A DNA stretch of 64,000 nucleotides from Mycetocola miduiensis. GTDB taxonomy: Bacteria; Actinomycetota; Actinomycetes; Actinomycetales; Microbacteriaceae. Positions 43,547 through 53,000 of the stretch are shown in pieces. Numbering within the stretch: position 1 is the stretch's first letter; every line of letters starts with the position of its first letter. The notes beneath the pieces were generated by a model. It did no database searches, was not told the origin of the DNA, and saw nothing but the letters and a program-made list of their open reading frames with translations. The translations under genes and the position numbers were made by a program. The stretch is from positions 210,747 through 274,746 of the forward strand of contig NZ_FOVM01000003.1 in assembly GCF_900115155.1 (NCBI RefSeq). Direction: 5' to 3'.

Positions 43547-44814
43547 GCGGAGCTCCTTGCTGGCGCGGGGTTGGATTGGTTTTTGAGCTGAGCGTGCACT
43601 CGCTCCGCGGCGCGTTCTCCACTACGAATCGCTCCTTCCATGAGTCCTGTGAATTCAGCGTCGGCGTACTCTCCCGCCCAAAAGACGTTCTTGATGGGTT
43701 GTTCGAGGACGTTGGCCGGAAATCGGCTGAGGCCTTCTCCTGGAGCATGGGCGGAGTATGCTCCGCGGGAGAGCGGGTCCTCCGACCAGATGGTGGTCAG
43801 GATTTCGGCCTCTGCTGCAATCTCAAGTTCTGGGCGAAGTCGGCGGACCTGTTCAGCCCACCTTTTCGGCGAGTTCAGGACGCCGGCACGGTCGATTGCT
43901 TCTTTGGATCCCATGAATCCGTTGAGCACGGGGGCGACTGCTCCGGTGGCGTCGAGTGCCGTCCAGGTCCAGTACCGATCACGCACGGACATTACGGCGC
44001 TGGAGTGTGGGACTGCTACGAGCGGAACGTGCAGTTTGACGGCGTGGCCCTGAACGACACCACGAAGAGCCTCCTCCCGCGCCGAATTCGAAGGGAGAGT
44101 GATGGTGGCGGGATCTTTCACCACGGCAAGTGGAAGTGCAACGACGACAGCGTCGAAAGTTTCGCTGCCGGCCCCGTCTGCGACGCGGACACCACCGCCC
44201 TCCAGGTTCTCGACGTGAAGCACGCTCGATCCGAAGCGGATGGTATCGCCGAGCCGCTCGGCCATGATGTCGGGAAGTTGCTGATTGCCGCCCGCCACCC
44301 GCCAACTCGGCTTGGGTTCGAACGCAGCGATGCTTTCAAGCGAAGTCGCCGTCACTGCGTGCGCGCTCACCGCCGTCGAAATCTCAATCCTTGCTCGCAG
44401 CGCCTCGATCACGTCGCGCTGACCCCGGAGCCGCGAGATTACCTCTTCGGCTGAAGGCGCTCCACCAAGCCTGTCGGCGACTGCGACAGCGACACGGCCG
44501 AGAGCCACGATGTCGTCAGTGGTGACCGCGGGATAGTCGCCCGGCTCCCGAACGTAGTAGCTCATACCGGTGTCCACGAGTTCAAGTCCTGCTTCGACCA
44601 GGAGTCGTCGCATTGAGGAGTAGCCATCGAGGATGAACTCGGCTCCGCGTTCCACCACATACTCGCGTCCGTCCACGCCGACGGAATCTGACCAGACCCG
44701 GCCACCCGCGCGACTCCGAGCTTCGTAGACTGTTACATCCTCGCCCGACTTCGCCAACTGCCTCGCTGCGGCGAGGCCAGCCAGGCCGGCTCCCAGAACT
44801 GCAACCCGTTTCAA
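43543..44814 (-). CDS. FAD-dependent amine oxidase (second MAO-type)
   Basis: About 423 residues with the monoamine-oxidase fold: [20 protein letters not shown] at the very start, [13 protein letters not shown], and the C-terminal [20 protein letters not shown] flavin motif. The start is uncertain. A TTG at 44814 gives the usual N-terminus, while a GTG at 44865 adds 17 polar residues; neither has a strong ribosome site. It is the first gene of the minus-strand cluster, divergent from PucR at 44953. Two MAO-type and one DAO-type enzyme in one cluster suggests stepwise oxidation of a polyamine or several amines. Confidence 0.85.
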   Translation of the reverse strand: MKRVAVLGAGLAGLAAARQLAKSGEDVTVYEARSRAGGRVWSDSVGVDGREYVVERGAEFILDGYSSMRRLLVEAGLELVDTGMSYYVREPGDYPAVTTDDIVALGRVAVAVADRLGGAPSAEEVISRLRGQRDVIEALRARIEISTAVSAHAVTATSLESIAAFEPKPSWRVAGGNQQLPDIMAERLGDTIRFGSSVLHVENLEGGGVRVADGAGSETFDAVVVALPLAVVKDPATITLPSNSAREEALRGVVQGHAVKLHVPLVAVPHSSAVMSVRDRYWTWTALDATGAVAPVLNGFMGSKEAIDRAGVLNSPKRWAEQVRRLRPELEIAAEAEILTTIWSEDPLSRGAYSAHAPGEGLSRFPANVLEQPIKNVFWAGEYADAEFTGLMEGAIRSGERAAERVHAQLKNQSNPAPARSSA

Positions 44815-44952
44815 TTCAACGACCCAACCTTCCGATGATTCGTCTTCCTCGCGACGACGCTGCACCCAAGCTAGGGCGAGCTTCCGCCGCAGCGGAATTA
44901 GCCCTCGATAAGAATTCAGGGCGTGAATTGAACTTGCGTATATAGTTGCGCA

Positions 44953-46371
44953 ATGGCCACCGAAGTCCTTACCGTCGCAGATCTCATCGCTACTGCCAGC
45001 CTCGACACGAGCCTGTTGGCGGGCGGAGACGGCCGGTCTCGCGAAGTACTGTGGGCACACAGCTGTGAGATGCCGGATCCGGAACAGTGGCTGGGCCCGA
45101 ATGAACTGCTCATGACCGTGGGATTGTGCGTACCGCGGAAAGCAAACGAACAAGCGTCGTTCGTAGCAAGGCTCGACGACGCCGGCCTGGCCGGCATGAT
45201 GATCGGTGATCACGAAACGGCGCCCCCGATCACGGCTAAGATGCTTGCCGAGGCCGATCGCCGAGGCTTCCCGGTGCTGCTGGCTGGGTCACGCACTCCT
45301 TACGCGGTGATCGCCCGTCACGTCGCGGCCGCCAACTCCACCAATCAGACCCTCCAGGTGTTGAAGCTGAGCAAGCTCTACAATCTGGCTGCATACGCCG
45401 ATGATGACGCCGCCGCGCTGGTGCGCGCCATTAGCTCATTCCTCGGGGTCGATATCGAAGTATTTGACTCAGCCTCCGGCTTGCGTGTCCTGTCTTCAGC
45501 CCACGACGGGGAATCCGCTCGGGCTACAACCCACACGTCCCGGCGCTCGTACCCTCTCGAGGGCCATCACGCGGCAGAGTTGAAGCTGTCCGAGTACGCC
45601 GGGGAAGAACTTGATAGCTTCATCCTGGTTCATCTTCTGAAGGTGATGGAGGTTACTGTCGACCGGATCCTCGACGCAGCTGATCGCCGGGCGAAGGAAT
45701 CCGCAGAGATCATGCTTTCGCTTCTCAATGGGGTAATTCCTTCTGATATCGGCGCGTTCATTGCGCCGCATTTGCCTTCAGACGGCTTTCGGTTAGTAGC
45801 TTTTCCCCGCGCGGATGAAGCGGCGGTCGCGCGAGCAGCCGCATCATCGAAATTGCCCGTGATCGTCGGTGCGGGTCGGGTATATCATCTCGCTCTGGTC
45901 CCCGTTGATGCGATGGCCGATTTCCGGGAACAGGTTCAGGGGGCGGCTGGGCAGGCAGGCATCTCGTCTATCTTCTCTGACTATCACGACACTCGCACAG
46001 CCGCGGTTGAAGCCGGCAACGTACTGGCCGCAGGCCAGCTCTCCACGCGCGCCTGGACCGAATTTGAGGGGTTCTCCGTATCGGTACTCACGCGGTCGCA
46101 CCGGGAAGCAACCGACATAGTCGCGGGCGTGTTGGGGCCACTTGCGGAGGACTCGGCCCGTGCCACGATGCTGCGGGAAACACTCTTCGCTTACCTGCGA
46201 CACGACCGCAAGTGGCGCGAAGCAGCGGAGGAACTCGCAATCCATCGGCAGACTCTGTCGTACCGACTCGGCAAGATTGAGGAAGCGACCAGTCTTAGCC
46301 TCTCCAAGACAGCGGATTTGTCCTCCAGTTGGATCGCATATCAGGCCTGGCTGGCAACACACCCAAGCTAA
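44953..46371 (+). CDS. PucR-family transcriptional regulator
   Basis: A 472-residue regulator. The N-terminal purine-catabolism-type domain spans residues about 5-125 ([20 protein letters not shown], then [19 protein letters not shown]). A GGDEF-like middle follows. The C-terminal PucR helix-turn-helix is at about residues 405-465 ([38 protein letters not shown]). It is divergent from the amine-oxidation cluster, with about 140 bases between, and most likely activates it on the imported amine or heterocycle. Confidence 0.92.
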   Translation: MATEVLTVADLIATASLDTSLLAGGDGRSREVLWAHSCEMPDPEQWLGPNELLMTVGLCVPRKANEQASFVARLDDAGLAGMMIGDHETAPPITAKMLAEADRRGFPVLLAGSRTPYAVIARHVAAANSTNQTLQVLKLSKLYNLAAYADDDAAALVRAISSFLGVDIEVFDSASGLRVLSSAHDGESARATTHTSRRSYPLEGHHAAELKLSEYAGEELDSFILVHLLKVMEVTVDRILDAADRRAKESAEIMLSLLNGVIPSDIGAFIAPHLPSDGFRLVAFPRADEAAVARAAASSKLPVIVGAGRVYHLALVPVDAMADFREQVQGAAGQAGISSIFSDYHDTRTAAVEAGNVLAAGQLSTRAWTEFEGFSVSVLTRSHREATDIVAGVLGPLAEDSARATMLRETLFAYLRHDRKWREAAEELAIHRQTLSYRLGKIEEATSLSLSKTADLSSSWIAYQAWLATHPS

Positions 46372-46408
46372 TCGGAATCGTCCTCGCAAATGCGCCCGGC
46401 CAGAGCCG

Positions 46409-47044
46409 CTACTCCGGAAATAGCGCCGATTGCAACGGTTCCACAGTGCCGAGCCCCATCGCAAGAACGGCATCGGCGGTGGCGCGAACGAGCGGCGCGA
46501 ACGAGTCCGGGTGTCTCGTCTCAGAATCAAAAACGAAAGTCGTCGTGCCCAGGCGGGCACCGCAGTACTGGATGATCCCGTGCTCGATCTGATTCCTCAG
46601 CGAAGATTCGTAGCCATGTCGTGCGTATCCTTCAGCGTCTCCTGAGGCGATGGGCACCAGGTGGATGGTCAACCGTTTCATCATCGGCGTCGACCCCGTC
46701 GCCCGGCCGTAGCTGAATGCCCACCCGTTACTGAAGACTCGGTCGACCCATCCCTTCAGCAATGCGGGCATCGACCACCAATACACAGGAAACATCAGAA
46801 CTAGGTTGTCTGCCCGCTCGATGCGCGCCTGCTCCGCGATGACGTCTGCGGGATAGCCACCACCATCGCGGTAGGCGGCGTGGTCGCGCGCGGTGAATCG
46901 GGGGTCGAACCCCTCCGCAGCCAGATCCACGACTTCAGCACTCGCGCCAGAACTCAATCTGGTCAAGTCATCGCGGAGCTCCTTCGCGAGGTGGTGACTG
47001 AGTGAGCCGGGGATTGGGTGGGCTACGACGATGAGGGTATGCAC
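46409..47044 (-). CDS. NAD(P)H:quinone oxidoreductase, flavodoxin-like fold
   Basis: A 211-residue FMN/FAD flavoprotein of the MdaB/NQO1-like family. The N-terminal flavodoxin phosphate loop is VVAHPIPGSLSHHLAKELRD. The isoalloxazine region shows VLMFPVYWWSMPALLKGWVD followed by RVFSNGWAF. It reduces quinones by two electrons, protecting against oxidative cycling. The gene converges with the PucR gene, and the 37 bases between them hold no clear hairpin. Residues up to the TGA at 46409 fit the family length. Confidence 0.9.
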   Translation of the reverse strand: MHTLIVVAHPIPGSLSHHLAKELRDDLTRLSSGASAEVVDLAAEGFDPRFTARDHAAYRDGGGYPADVIAEQARIERADNLVLMFPVYWWSMPALLKGWVDRVFSNGWAFSYGRATGSTPMMKRLTIHLVPIASGDAEGYARHGYESSLRNQIEHGIIQYCGARLGTTTFVFDSETRHPDSFAPLVRATADAVLAMGLGTVEPLQSALFPE

Positions 47045-47100
47045 TATCGTTCTCCTTCCGACGGGCAGTGGCAGGGCGACATGCCAAAGGTGTGTTCGAC

Positions 47101-47389
47101 CCCGCGGGCGTTACCGCTTGATTGCGCTCTGTGCCTTCGCGTTCCTGACGATCTGCTCGTCGAAAGTCCCCAAACGATGCGACGGTAGCGATCTCGGCCC
47201 ATAGCTCCAGATCTGCAAGGACGATCAAAACCAATCCAACCGCAACAGGCGCGCCTGAAGCCCACGCGAGGAACGGCTCACCTCATCTGTGATCCCCGAC
47301 GGTTCTGGATATTGCAGCGTGGCTCCGAAACCAATGCCGAGTACGCCGAGACCGACGCCCAACACGCCCTCTGCACTGATCTTCGCCAT
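47101..47389 (-). pseudogene. Small two-helix membrane protein, apparently frameshifted
   Basis: From an ATG at 47389 the minus strand reads AKISAEGVLGVGLGVLGIGF (one membrane helix), then leaves the hydrophobic frame and stops at 47225. A second frame from about 47279 continues WASGAPVAVGLVLIVLADLE, a second helix with a charged tail. Together they would make one small two-helix protein, so a single frameshift is likely. Neither half has a recognised family. Confidence 0.35.
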
Positions 47390-47677
47390 GGCCCCATTGT
47401 GACTTATCCCGACGACGATCCCTCTGCTCTCGGACGGGTCTTGGACGGGATTCCGTTCCGCGCAAGAAACAGCCTCGACAGAAACTTGGTTCTATCGGGG
47501 CATTTGTGGTCGGGCTGACTGGGTCTGGTATGCAGCCCAAAGAAGCTGAACCGCGCTGCCGCGCCGTGCTCGCGCACTGTGATCGCGACCTCAAGACGGC
47601 ACGGGACACTCCGTCCCCATGCCGCCCGTGGCCGCCACGACGGAGGCCCCCAGCTTCCGACGGTGCTCAGCGACGAA

Positions 47678-47715
47678 CGGGAACACCCCGAGGCTCGAGA
47701 CTCGGGGCGTTCCCG
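47678..47715. terminator. Hairpin terminator upstream of the surface-protein genes
   Basis: CGGGAACACCCCGAG (47678-47692) pairs with CTCGGGGCGTTCCCG (47701-47715) with one mismatch, followed by TTTCC. It would end plus-strand transcription before the surface-protein pair. The stretch 47390-47898 contains no convincing gene. Confidence 0.5.
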
Positions 47716-47832
47716 TTTCCCGCCGTGACAGTTCAGCGGAACACCGGACGAGATCCTCGAGTACGCCAAGCGACGTTGACGCATTCGTCTTCGCCGATCC
47801 AGGCGGATTCGACGTCCCGAACGGGGGCGAGC

Positions 47833-47857
47833 GGGTACTGACGAGCGGTCAGTACCC
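47833..47857. other. Ten-pair hairpin in the leader of the first surface-protein gene
   Basis: GGGTACTGAC, loop GAGCG, then GTCAGTACCC, ending 41 bases before the ATG at 47899. It could be an operator (it has dyad symmetry) or an RNA stability element. No family can be named. Confidence 0.35.
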
Positions 47858-47898
47858 TCGTCAGGACGCGCACCGCGCTGTCCGCCCGAAAGGACCCC

Positions 47899-50019
47899 AT
47901 GCGCGCTCTCCGCCGTTCTCCTGCCCGCTCCCTCCGCCTCGCCGCCGTCGCGATTGCAGGTGTTGTAGCGCTGGGAGGGCTCCTCGCGGTCCCGGCCACG
48001 GCCGTTGCCGCGGGCACGCTCCACCTCGACCAGGCAAACGACGACACCGGCGCCGCTGGTCCGATGGCCGCAGCGTACGGCGACATCTCTCAGACCTTCG
48101 TTGCTGGGTCCTCTGGAGCGCTCTCGCGGGTCGAGATCTACGAGTACTGGTACGGCTGGGACGCGCAGACCCTCTCGATCTACCCCGCAAACGGCTGGGG
48201 CGGCGCCGACCAGTCGCAGCCGCCGCTCGCGACCACGCCGGTGACCGGCTCGGGCGGTCCCGCCTGGATCACGTCTGACTTCGCGGAACCAGCACAGCTC
48301 GTGGCGGGCCAGAAGTACGCCTTGGTGCGCAACGGTCCCGGCCAGATGCTGACGACCGGCGACCGCTACCCGAGCGGTAACCCGAATGTCGGCTCCGAAG
48401 ACATGGACTGGATCTTCCGGACATACCTGGACTGGAGCGCCCGGATCAGTGGCGGACCGGGTACGGTCACCGTGCCGGTCGGGTCCGCGTACTCGTCGAC
48501 CTACGCCCTCTCTGGCACGCCGAACCCTGCACTCGCGGTCGTGGCCGGCGCGCTGCCGCCCGGCCTCACCCTGACCGCTGACGGCATCGCCGGGACGCCC
48601 ACCGCCACCGGCACCTACGACTTCACGGTGCGGGCCTCGAACGCCGACGGCGCCGCCACGACGACGGGAAGCATCACGGTGCGTCCGCGCATCGCCCCCG
48701 CCGTGCCGTCCGCGATCACCGTCGCGCCGGCACGCGACTCCGCCCTCGTCTCCTGGACGACCGGCGACCCCGGGGACGACGCCGCGACCTTCACGGTCAC
48801 CGCGTCGCCCGGCGGCGCATCGTGCACGACGACGGGCAGCGCCTGCACGGTCGAGGGTCTCGACGCTGGCGCGGCGTACTCCTTCAGCGTGACGGCTTCG
48901 TCGGCCGCGGGCACGACGACACCGACCGCACCGGTCGCCGCTACGACCACCGACGTGCCGCTCGCACCGACCGGCCTCGTCGCGACGGGCACCGACGGCG
49001 GCGTCCACCTCGCGTGGCAGGCCGCCGTCGAGCGGGGCGCTCCAGTCGCCGGCTACCGCGTCGAGGTCTTCGACGGCTCCGGCTGGATCGTCGTCCATGA
49101 CGCTCCGGACACCTCCGCCGATGTCACCGGGCTCGTTAACGGCACCGAGTACCGCTTCCGCGTCTCGGCGGACTCGATCGATGGCCGCAGCGACTCCGCA
49201 CTCGCGCAAGCGGTGCCGGTCGGTCCCGCGTCCGCGCCCACCGCCCTGTCGGCCGTTAGCGGTCCTGGTTCGGCGGTGCTGAGCTGGTCGAACCCTGCAG
49301 ACGACGGCGGCTCCGACGTCCTCGGTTACGAAGTCGAGCACCGGACCGTCGGCGGGGATTGGACGCCCGCTCTGAGCAGCGCGTCCTCCCCCGCGACCGT
49401 GACGGGGCTCGTCGACGGCACCGCGTACCAGTTCCGCATCCGCGGGGTCTCCGCGGCTGGTCCGGGCTCGTGGACGACCGACCCGGGCGTCGCCAACACG
49501 GTGCAGCCCTTCACGTTCACGGGTGCGTTCACGGGAGACTTCTCCGGCAGCGACCGCATGGTCCGCACCGGCGCTCCGGTCGTGTTCTACGCGACCGGCT
49601 TGCCCGTCGGCGCGACCGTCGTGCTCGAACTGCACTCGTCACCCCTCGTGCTCGCGACGAGCACCGTGGGCGCCGACGGCGAGGTGCACATCAGCACGTC
49701 GCTGCCCGCCAACGCGGAGATCGGTGAACACCGACTTGTGGCCACCATCTCGGGCGACGACCTCGCATCCCAGTCTCTGTCATCAAACCCGTTCGCGGTC
49801 GCCCTCATGGTCGCTGCCCCAATCGACGGAACGGACCCGACCGACGGGACCAACCAGGACGGAACCGCGACGGCCGGCACCGACCCGACCGGAACCGGAT
49901 CCCGCCTGGCCTACACAGGCTCCGCCGGCACCCAGGACGCCCTGGTGCTCGCGTTGGCACTGCTCGCAGTCGGCGGCGTGCTGACCACCGTGCGTCGCCA
50001 GCGCACCCTGCGGCGCTGA
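47899..50019 (+). CDS. LAxTG-anchored surface protein with fibronectin type III domains
   Basis: A 706-residue cell-wall protein. An N-terminal signal peptide (RLAAVAIAGVVALGGLLAV, cleavage near AVA-AG, about residue 38) precedes a beta-rich domain with aromatic repeats (residues about 40-190), a putative Ig-like He_PIG domain (GTPTATGTYDFTVRASN), and three fibronectin type III domains (about 265-535). A further beta domain and a Thr/Asp/Gly linker follow. The end is a sorting signal: LAYTG near residue 673, a hydrophobic helix and the tail RRQRTLRR. LAxTG is the class E sortase recognition form, so the protein should be linked to the wall. The ATG follows AAAGGAC. The second surface gene starts 39 bases later. 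Confidence 0.88.
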   Translation: MRALRRSPARSLRLAAVAIAGVVALGGLLAVPATAVAAGTLHLDQANDDTGAAGPMAAAYGDISQTFVAGSSGALSRVEIYEYWYGWDAQTLSIYPANGWGGADQSQPPLATTPVTGSGGPAWITSDFAEPAQLVAGQKYALVRNGPGQMLTTGDRYPSGNPNVGSEDMDWIFRTYLDWSARISGGPGTVTVPVGSAYSSTYALSGTPNPALAVVAGALPPGLTLTADGIAGTPTATGTYDFTVRASNADGAATTTGSITVRPRIAPAVPSAITVAPARDSALVSWTTGDPGDDAATFTVTASPGGASCTTTGSACTVEGLDAGAAYSFSVTASSAAGTTTPTAPVAATTTDVPLAPTGLVATGTDGGVHLAWQAAVERGAPVAGYRVEVFDGSGWIVVHDAPDTSADVTGLVNGTEYRFRVSADSIDGRSDSALAQAVPVGPASAPTALSAVSGPGSAVLSWSNPADDGGSDVLGYEVEHRTVGGDWTPALSSASSPATVTGLVDGTAYQFRIRGVSAAGPGSWTTDPGVANTVQPFTFTGAFTGDFSGSDRMVRTGAPVVFYATGLPVGATVVLELHSSPLVLATSTVGADGEVHISTSLPANAEIGEHRLVATISGDDLASQSLSSNPFAVALMVAAPIDGTDPTDGTNQDGTATAGTDPTGTGSRLAYTGSAGTQDALVLALALLAVGGVLTTVRRQRTLRR

Positions 50020-50058
50020 GCTGATCCGGCCGCGGTTCGCTAATTTCAGGGGAGCAGT

Positions 50059-53000
50059 TTGAGATTTCGTGTTGCGCGCGAGCGCCACTTGCCGTCCGAG
50101 CATCAGCATGGCGTGAAGGGGAACCGCTGGCAGGGGGGCCTGAAGCGAGTTGTCGGCGGCTTCGCAACTGTCGCCATCCTTGCGTCTTCACTCGTCATCT
50201 TTGGTGTTGCTGCCCCTGCGGCAGCGGCAGACCCGTTCTCTTGTACGCCGGGCTCGATATACGTTCAAAGCTCAACAGAGGTGCGCGAATTTACGGTGAA
50301 CGTGCAGGGCGGCGCTCCCGGAAACGGCGGCACCCTCAGCTCCACTGGCCTCGGCTCCAACCACTCGGACAACGGCCTCGGCATTTCGGCAAATGGCCGC
50401 TACGCCTATACAGTGACGAACTCGGCAGGCAACAAGACGCTCGCGAGGCACGACCGTGTCACCAATGAGACCACTCGGACGTCGTTCGATCTCGACTCCG
50501 CGGTACTGCGCGGTGCGGTGCACCCAACCACCGGGGTCTACTACTTCGGGAGCAATACCGCCAACAGCGGCATCAACCTCTACGCGTGGAATGAGAGCAC
50601 CACGCCGCAGAGCGCTGTTCAGGTCGGCACTCTCCGCCCTGCGACCGGCAGCAGTGCCTTCGGTGCAAACGGCGACATGGCGTTCAGCGCTTCCGGCCAG
50701 CTTGTCCTCGTTGCGGATCGATACATCTACTCGGCAGACATCCCACAGTCCCTGGCCTCGAGCTCCGCGACGATCGGCGCGAAGCAGGTGCACGATATGG
50801 GTTCTACCGTCCAAGGCAACGGCATCGCCTTCGGCAACCTGGGTCATATCTTCGTTTCTGCGACAAACGGCGGCAGCCGCATCATCGAGGTCGACCTCGC
50901 ACGCGGCCAAACAATCAACGAGACAAGCATCGGCAGTTTCTCACCGACCGACATGTCCAGCTGCACGTTTCCGAACACTCTGACGTTGAAAAAGGATGTG
51001 CCGGGTGGACGCCATGCTGCAACCGACCAATTCGGGCTCCGCATCCAGTCACCGGACGGATACCAGGTTGCGCAGACCAACGCCACCACTACAGGCAATC
51101 AGCCTGGTCTTCAGCCTGACTATGCGGGCCCGGTCTTCACCAACCAGGGTGATTCCTTCGATCTCACCGAATCGGCATCCGGCACGACAGTTCTGAGCCG
51201 TTACGACACGTCATTGCGATGTGATCAGTCGAATTCTGACGGTACAACGACACCCGTTGCGGTGAGTTCATCGAACGTGGTGATACAGCCCGCAGGCGCC
51301 CGAGGCACCGAGGTGGTTTGTACCTTCTCAAACGACCGACTTGCTCCCAGCATGGAGCTGCGCAAAACCTCCGACCCAGCCGACGGCTCTCCGGTAAGCG
51401 CCGGGCAAACGATCACATACACGGTCGAGGCAGAAAACACCGGCAACACAGTGCTCGACCCCGTCGAGATCGCGGACAACCTCGCAGGCGTCGTCGCGTA
51501 CTCGGAGTACTCGGATGATGTCACCACCGAGATCGACGGATCCGAGGTCACCGCGGGCGCCGCCACCATCACCGGTAATGACCTCACATGGAACGGTGTT
51601 CTCGAGCCGGGCCAGGTCGTCTCGATCACCTACTCGGTCATCGTGAACGATGGCGTCGAGGGTGAGCGCATCGCCAACAGCGTGACATCCTCGGGCACTC
51701 CACCCGCGCCGTTTGATCCCATCGTTCCTCCGGCAGTGACGACCGAACACCGAGTCGCCGGATTCTCCCTCACAAAGACGGCCAACCCAGCATCGGGGAC
51801 CGTCGTGGAACCCGGGCAGGTCATCGAATACACCGTGGCCGGCACGAACGCAGGCGACGCCGCGCTCAACCCGGTGACGATCACAGACAACCTGGCCGAC
51901 GTGCTCGACCACGCGGAATACAACGACGACATCACAACTGAGATTGACGGGACTGAACTGACCGCAGGCTCAGCCGCCCTCTCGGAAAACAACCTCGCGT
52001 GGGCTGGCTCATTGCAAGCCGGGCAAACCGTGATAATCACGTACTCGGTGACCGTCGACGAAGACACCTCCGGCGAAGTCCTGAACAACACCGCCTCCGG
52101 CTCCGCGACCCCGACCACCCCGAATCCGACGGACCCCACCGGTCCCCAAATCCCGGGCGAACCCATCTCACCTCCTGCCGTCACGACCGAACACCCCGTG
52201 ATCGGATCCGGCTTCACTTTGAGTAAGTCGGCCACGCCGGCGTCGGGCACGGCGGTTCGGGCGGGTGACAGCATCGAATACACGATCACTGGTACGAACA
52301 CCGGCGACACCGACCTCGATCCTGCTGAGATCGTTGATGACCTCTCGGCGGTTCTTGAGGACGCGGAGTACAACGATGATGTCGTGGTCAGTCGCGGCGC
52401 GGCGGAGATCGTCAACGAGACGCTCACCTGGACCGGCTCGATCCCTCGGGGGCAGTCGGTAACCATCACCTACAGCGTCACGGTTGACGCGGGCGTGGAG
52501 ACTGCGCTTTTGAGGAACGTGGCGACCGGGAAAGCCACGCCGCAGGTTCCGCAGGACCCGACAGACCCGGACAGCCCGACGAACCCGGGCGTTCCGGTTA
52601 CGCCGCCGCCGGCCGAGACGGCGCACCCGGTGGTGGACACTGGTTTTGAGGTCGCGAAGTCGGCTGATCCCGCGTCGGGAACCGCGGTTAAGGCTGGCGA
52701 CACGATGGAGTACACCGTCATCGGCACGAACACCGGCAACACGGTGCTTGATCCTGCGTCAATCACCGACGACCTGTCGGCCGTGCTCACCGCAGGTCAG
52801 TACAACGGCGATGTGACGGCCACCGTCGGCACCGCCGAGGTCCAGGGCACTACCTTGAGCTGGAGCGGCATGCTCGCCCCTGGCGCCGCCGTCGTGATCA
52901 CCTACACGGTGACCGTCAACGATGACGCGACCGGTGTGCTGTTGTCGAACACCGTCGGCGGTGAAGCGACACCGCTGATCCCGGAGGATCCGACCGACCC

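Noticed and set aside
47404-49635. 743-codon open frame on the minus strand opposite the first surface gene
   Set aside because: It is extremely rich in Arg/Gly/Ala with no domain pattern, and it mirrors a plus gene with signal peptide, FN3 domains and sorting signal. It is an antisense artefact of high GC.
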